From: Desulfuromonas sp. SDB | GTDB lineage: Bacteria; SDB-A | NCBI GenBank assembly: GCA_001412365.1 | Contig: LKUE01000146.1 | Span: forward strand, 1 to 7,242 | Direction of reading: 5' to 3' | Length of the DNA: 7,242 nt | Shown here: positions 6,621 to 7,242 of the stretch, one piece after another | How the letters are laid out: each line of letters starts with the position of its first letter | Numbering within the stretch: the first letter of the stretch is position 1 | Position numbers and translations under genes: made by a program | The notes under the pieces: model-generated | The model's input: the letters and a program-made list of their open reading frames with translations, nothing else | Databases searched by the model: none | Told to the model about the DNA's origin: nothing

Positions 6621-6626
6621 TATAAT
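6621..6626 (+). promoter_or_regulatory. TATAAT -10-like element before the small ORF
   Basis: A perfect TATAAT lies 22 nt upstream of ATG 6649. No convincing -35 hexamer is found 16-18 nt upstream, so support is positional only. A transcript from here would have a leader of roughly 15 nt and no Shine-Dalgarno. Confidence 0.3.
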
Positions 6627-6648
6627 TTTAAACTACAATTTTAAGTTT

Positions 6649-6864
6649 ATGAAGTACAATTTAATTATAATAATTCTTCTGTTTTGGACATTACTACCCT
6701 GTTTATGCCTTTCCCAACAAGCGGATATTGAAAATTTAAACTACTGCTTGAATGACATCTGTCCCCTGGATTCAGTGTTGGGACTGATTGATCTAAATAT
6801 AGAAGATCTGGGATACCGCCCTCAGCATTACTGGATATCTTACCCTCATCATATATTTTATTGA
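6649..6864 (+). CDS. Small exported protein of unknown function, or 5' gene remnant
   Basis: A 71-residue ORF. Residues 1-23 look like a Sec signal peptide: Lys2, then a long Ile/Leu core, then CLCLSQQ as a possible cleavage zone after Ser22. The remaining 48 or so residues include Cys33 and Cys38 (CLNDIC), an acidic middle, and a Tyr/His-rich end (YRPQHYWISYPHHIFY). I do not recognise a complete domain. The ending is abrupt and reads like the opening of a larger exported protein, so the ORF may be a truncated remnant; the next bases do not restore an obvious long frame. No Shine-Dalgarno precedes the ATG, unlike most genes in the window. It diverges from the TPR lipoprotein gene and converges on the secreted-protein gene at the right edge. 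Confidence 0.5.
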   Translation: MKYNLIIIILLFWTLLPCLCLSQQADIENLNYCLNDICPLDSVLGLIDLNIEDLGYRPQHYWISYPHHIFY

Positions 6865-6873
6865 AAGAAATTT

Positions 6874-6895
6874 ACTGTTTGTTTTTATTAACAGT
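6874..6895. repeat. Inverted repeat after the small ORF
   Basis: ACTGTT (6874-6879) and AACAGT (6890-6895) form a 6-bp stem around a T-rich 10-nt loop, 9 nt past the small ORF's stop. No T-tract follows the stem on the plus strand, so it is a poor intrinsic terminator. Listed as a structural repeat only. Confidence 0.3.
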
Positions 6896-6911
6896 TTGAA
6901 AGTATTTAGAT

Positions 6912-6936
6912 AAAAATCAGAACATATTTAATTCTG
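6912..6936 (-). terminator. Weak intrinsic terminator candidate for the right-edge gene
   Basis: On the minus strand CAGAA (6936-6932), a 9-nt loop, TTCTG (6922-6918) and then A-TTTTT form a short hairpin with a U-tract, beginning 11 nt after the stop codon at 6947. The position is right, but the stem is only 5 bp plus a possible wobble pair. Confidence 0.38.
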
Positions 6937-6946
6937 GTCTAACAGA

Positions 6947-7242
6947 TCAAAATATTTGAAACTTCCCTCTCCAATCCTTTTCCCCTATTTCTATCTGATA
7001 GAAATACACTCCAGGTCTATATCCAGTAAGGTTAATACTACACTCTCCTTCATCCTGAAATCCCTCCAATGGTCGGTCAATTATCCTTCCTGAAAGATCA
7101 TATACTGAGAAGTTGAGGTTGCCTTCATGGCTTTGTATAAACGAAATTTTTACCTGACCAGATGATATATTTTCAATGGAGATATTGGGGTACTCAGGAT
7201 ATTGCGGGAAAGGTTCTTCTTCAACTCCCATCGCATATCCCA
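6947..7242 (-). CDS. 3' end of a secreted protein with a T9SS-like C-terminal sorting domain
   Basis: Only the last 97 or so codons are visible; the frame is open to the right edge, so the start lies outside the window. After an acidic/proline linker (GVEEEPFPQYPEYPN) comes a beta-rich module of about 75 residues: ISIENISSGQVKISF, then FSVYDLSGRIIDRPLEG, then YRPGVYFYQIEIG and a final KFQIF. The pattern V-Y-D-L-S-G-R ... G-V-Y-F-Y is the hallmark of Por-secretion-tail/FlgD-Ig-like C-terminal domains, which direct type IX export and surface attachment in Bacteroidota and relatives. The body of the protein, and so its function, is unknown. The Met at 7231 is an internal linker residue, not a start. 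A weak hairpin follows the stop. Confidence 0.82.
   Translation of the reverse strand, partial: GYAMGVEEEPFPQYPEYPNISIENISSGQVKISFIQSHEGNLNFSVYDLSGRIIDRPLEGFQDEGECSINLTGYRPGVYFYQIEIGEKDWRGKFQIF

Larger units (their letters stand above)
6510..6648. other. AT-rich divergent intergenic region
   Basis: This 139-bp stretch separates the minus-strand run from the plus-strand small ORF. It is strikingly A+T rich compared with the coding DNA to its left. It must carry the start signals for the TPR lipoprotein gene, and for the small ORF if that is expressed. It contains the dyad and promoter-like hexamers listed separately and no other ORF or RNA gene that I can support. Confidence 0.7.

Noticed and set aside
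7229-7231. ATG giving a 94-residue stand-alone protein at the right edge
   Set aside because: The frame stays open to the window end, and the Met lies in the acidic linker typically found before C-terminal sorting domains, so it is an internal residue.
1-7242. tRNA/rRNA genes, CRISPR arrays, insertion sequences, phage or defence genes
   Set aside because: Reading both strands I found no cloverleaf, spaced direct repeats, transposase or integrase motifs, or toxin/antitoxin-like pairs.

Overview
The window looks like bacterial chromosome from a Gram-negative (diderm) organism with moderate-to-low GC. The diderm call rests on a TolQ/ExbB - TolR/ExbD - TonB/TolA-like set, two predicted lipoproteins, and the tail of a secreted protein with a C-terminal domain resembling type IX (Por) sorting tails. 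The sorting-tail-like domain, an Fe-S-type tryptophanyl-tRNA synthetase and a lysine 6-dehydrogenase-like enzyme suggest an anaerobic member of the FCB assemblage (Cloacimonadota-like is my best guess). That placement is inference only; no marker in the window fixes it.

Layout: almost everything is on the minus strand. From about 6509 down to the left edge there is one tightly packed run of nine genes: a TPR lipoprotein, a GNAT acetyltransferase, a rhodanese lipoprotein, a saccharopine/lysine 6-dehydrogenase-like enzyme, rlmN, trpS (TTG start), a TolQ/ExbB proton channel, its TolR/ExbD partner, and a TonB/TolA-like protein cut by the left edge. Neighbouring genes mostly overlap by 1-10 nt (three ATGA junctions, one TAATG junction) or nearly touch. 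The largest gap is 33 nt, between rlmN and trpS. No terminator is visible inside the run, so it is probably one transcript with extensive translational coupling.

To the right, 6510-6648 is a very AT-rich divergent intergenic region with a small perfect dyad and candidate promoters in both directions. A 71-codon plus-strand ORF (6649-6864) encodes a signal peptide plus about 48 further residues. It is either a small exported protein or the 5' remnant of a longer gene. It converges on the 3' end of a minus-strand gene (6947 to the right edge) that ends in the sorting-tail-like beta domain.

How the genes fit together: the three leftmost genes form a proton-motive-force-driven envelope energiser. 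trpS and rlmN are translation housekeeping functions (tRNA charging, 23S rRNA/tRNA adenine methylation). The upstream half mixes periplasm-facing lipoproteins with small cytosolic enzymes, and no single shared pathway is evident. I do not see a defence system, mobile element, CRISPR array or RNA gene. The more interesting points are the Fe-S motif in TrpS, the coupling of a Tol/Exb module to trpS, the orphan exported ORF, and a marked excess of CCGG over GGCC.
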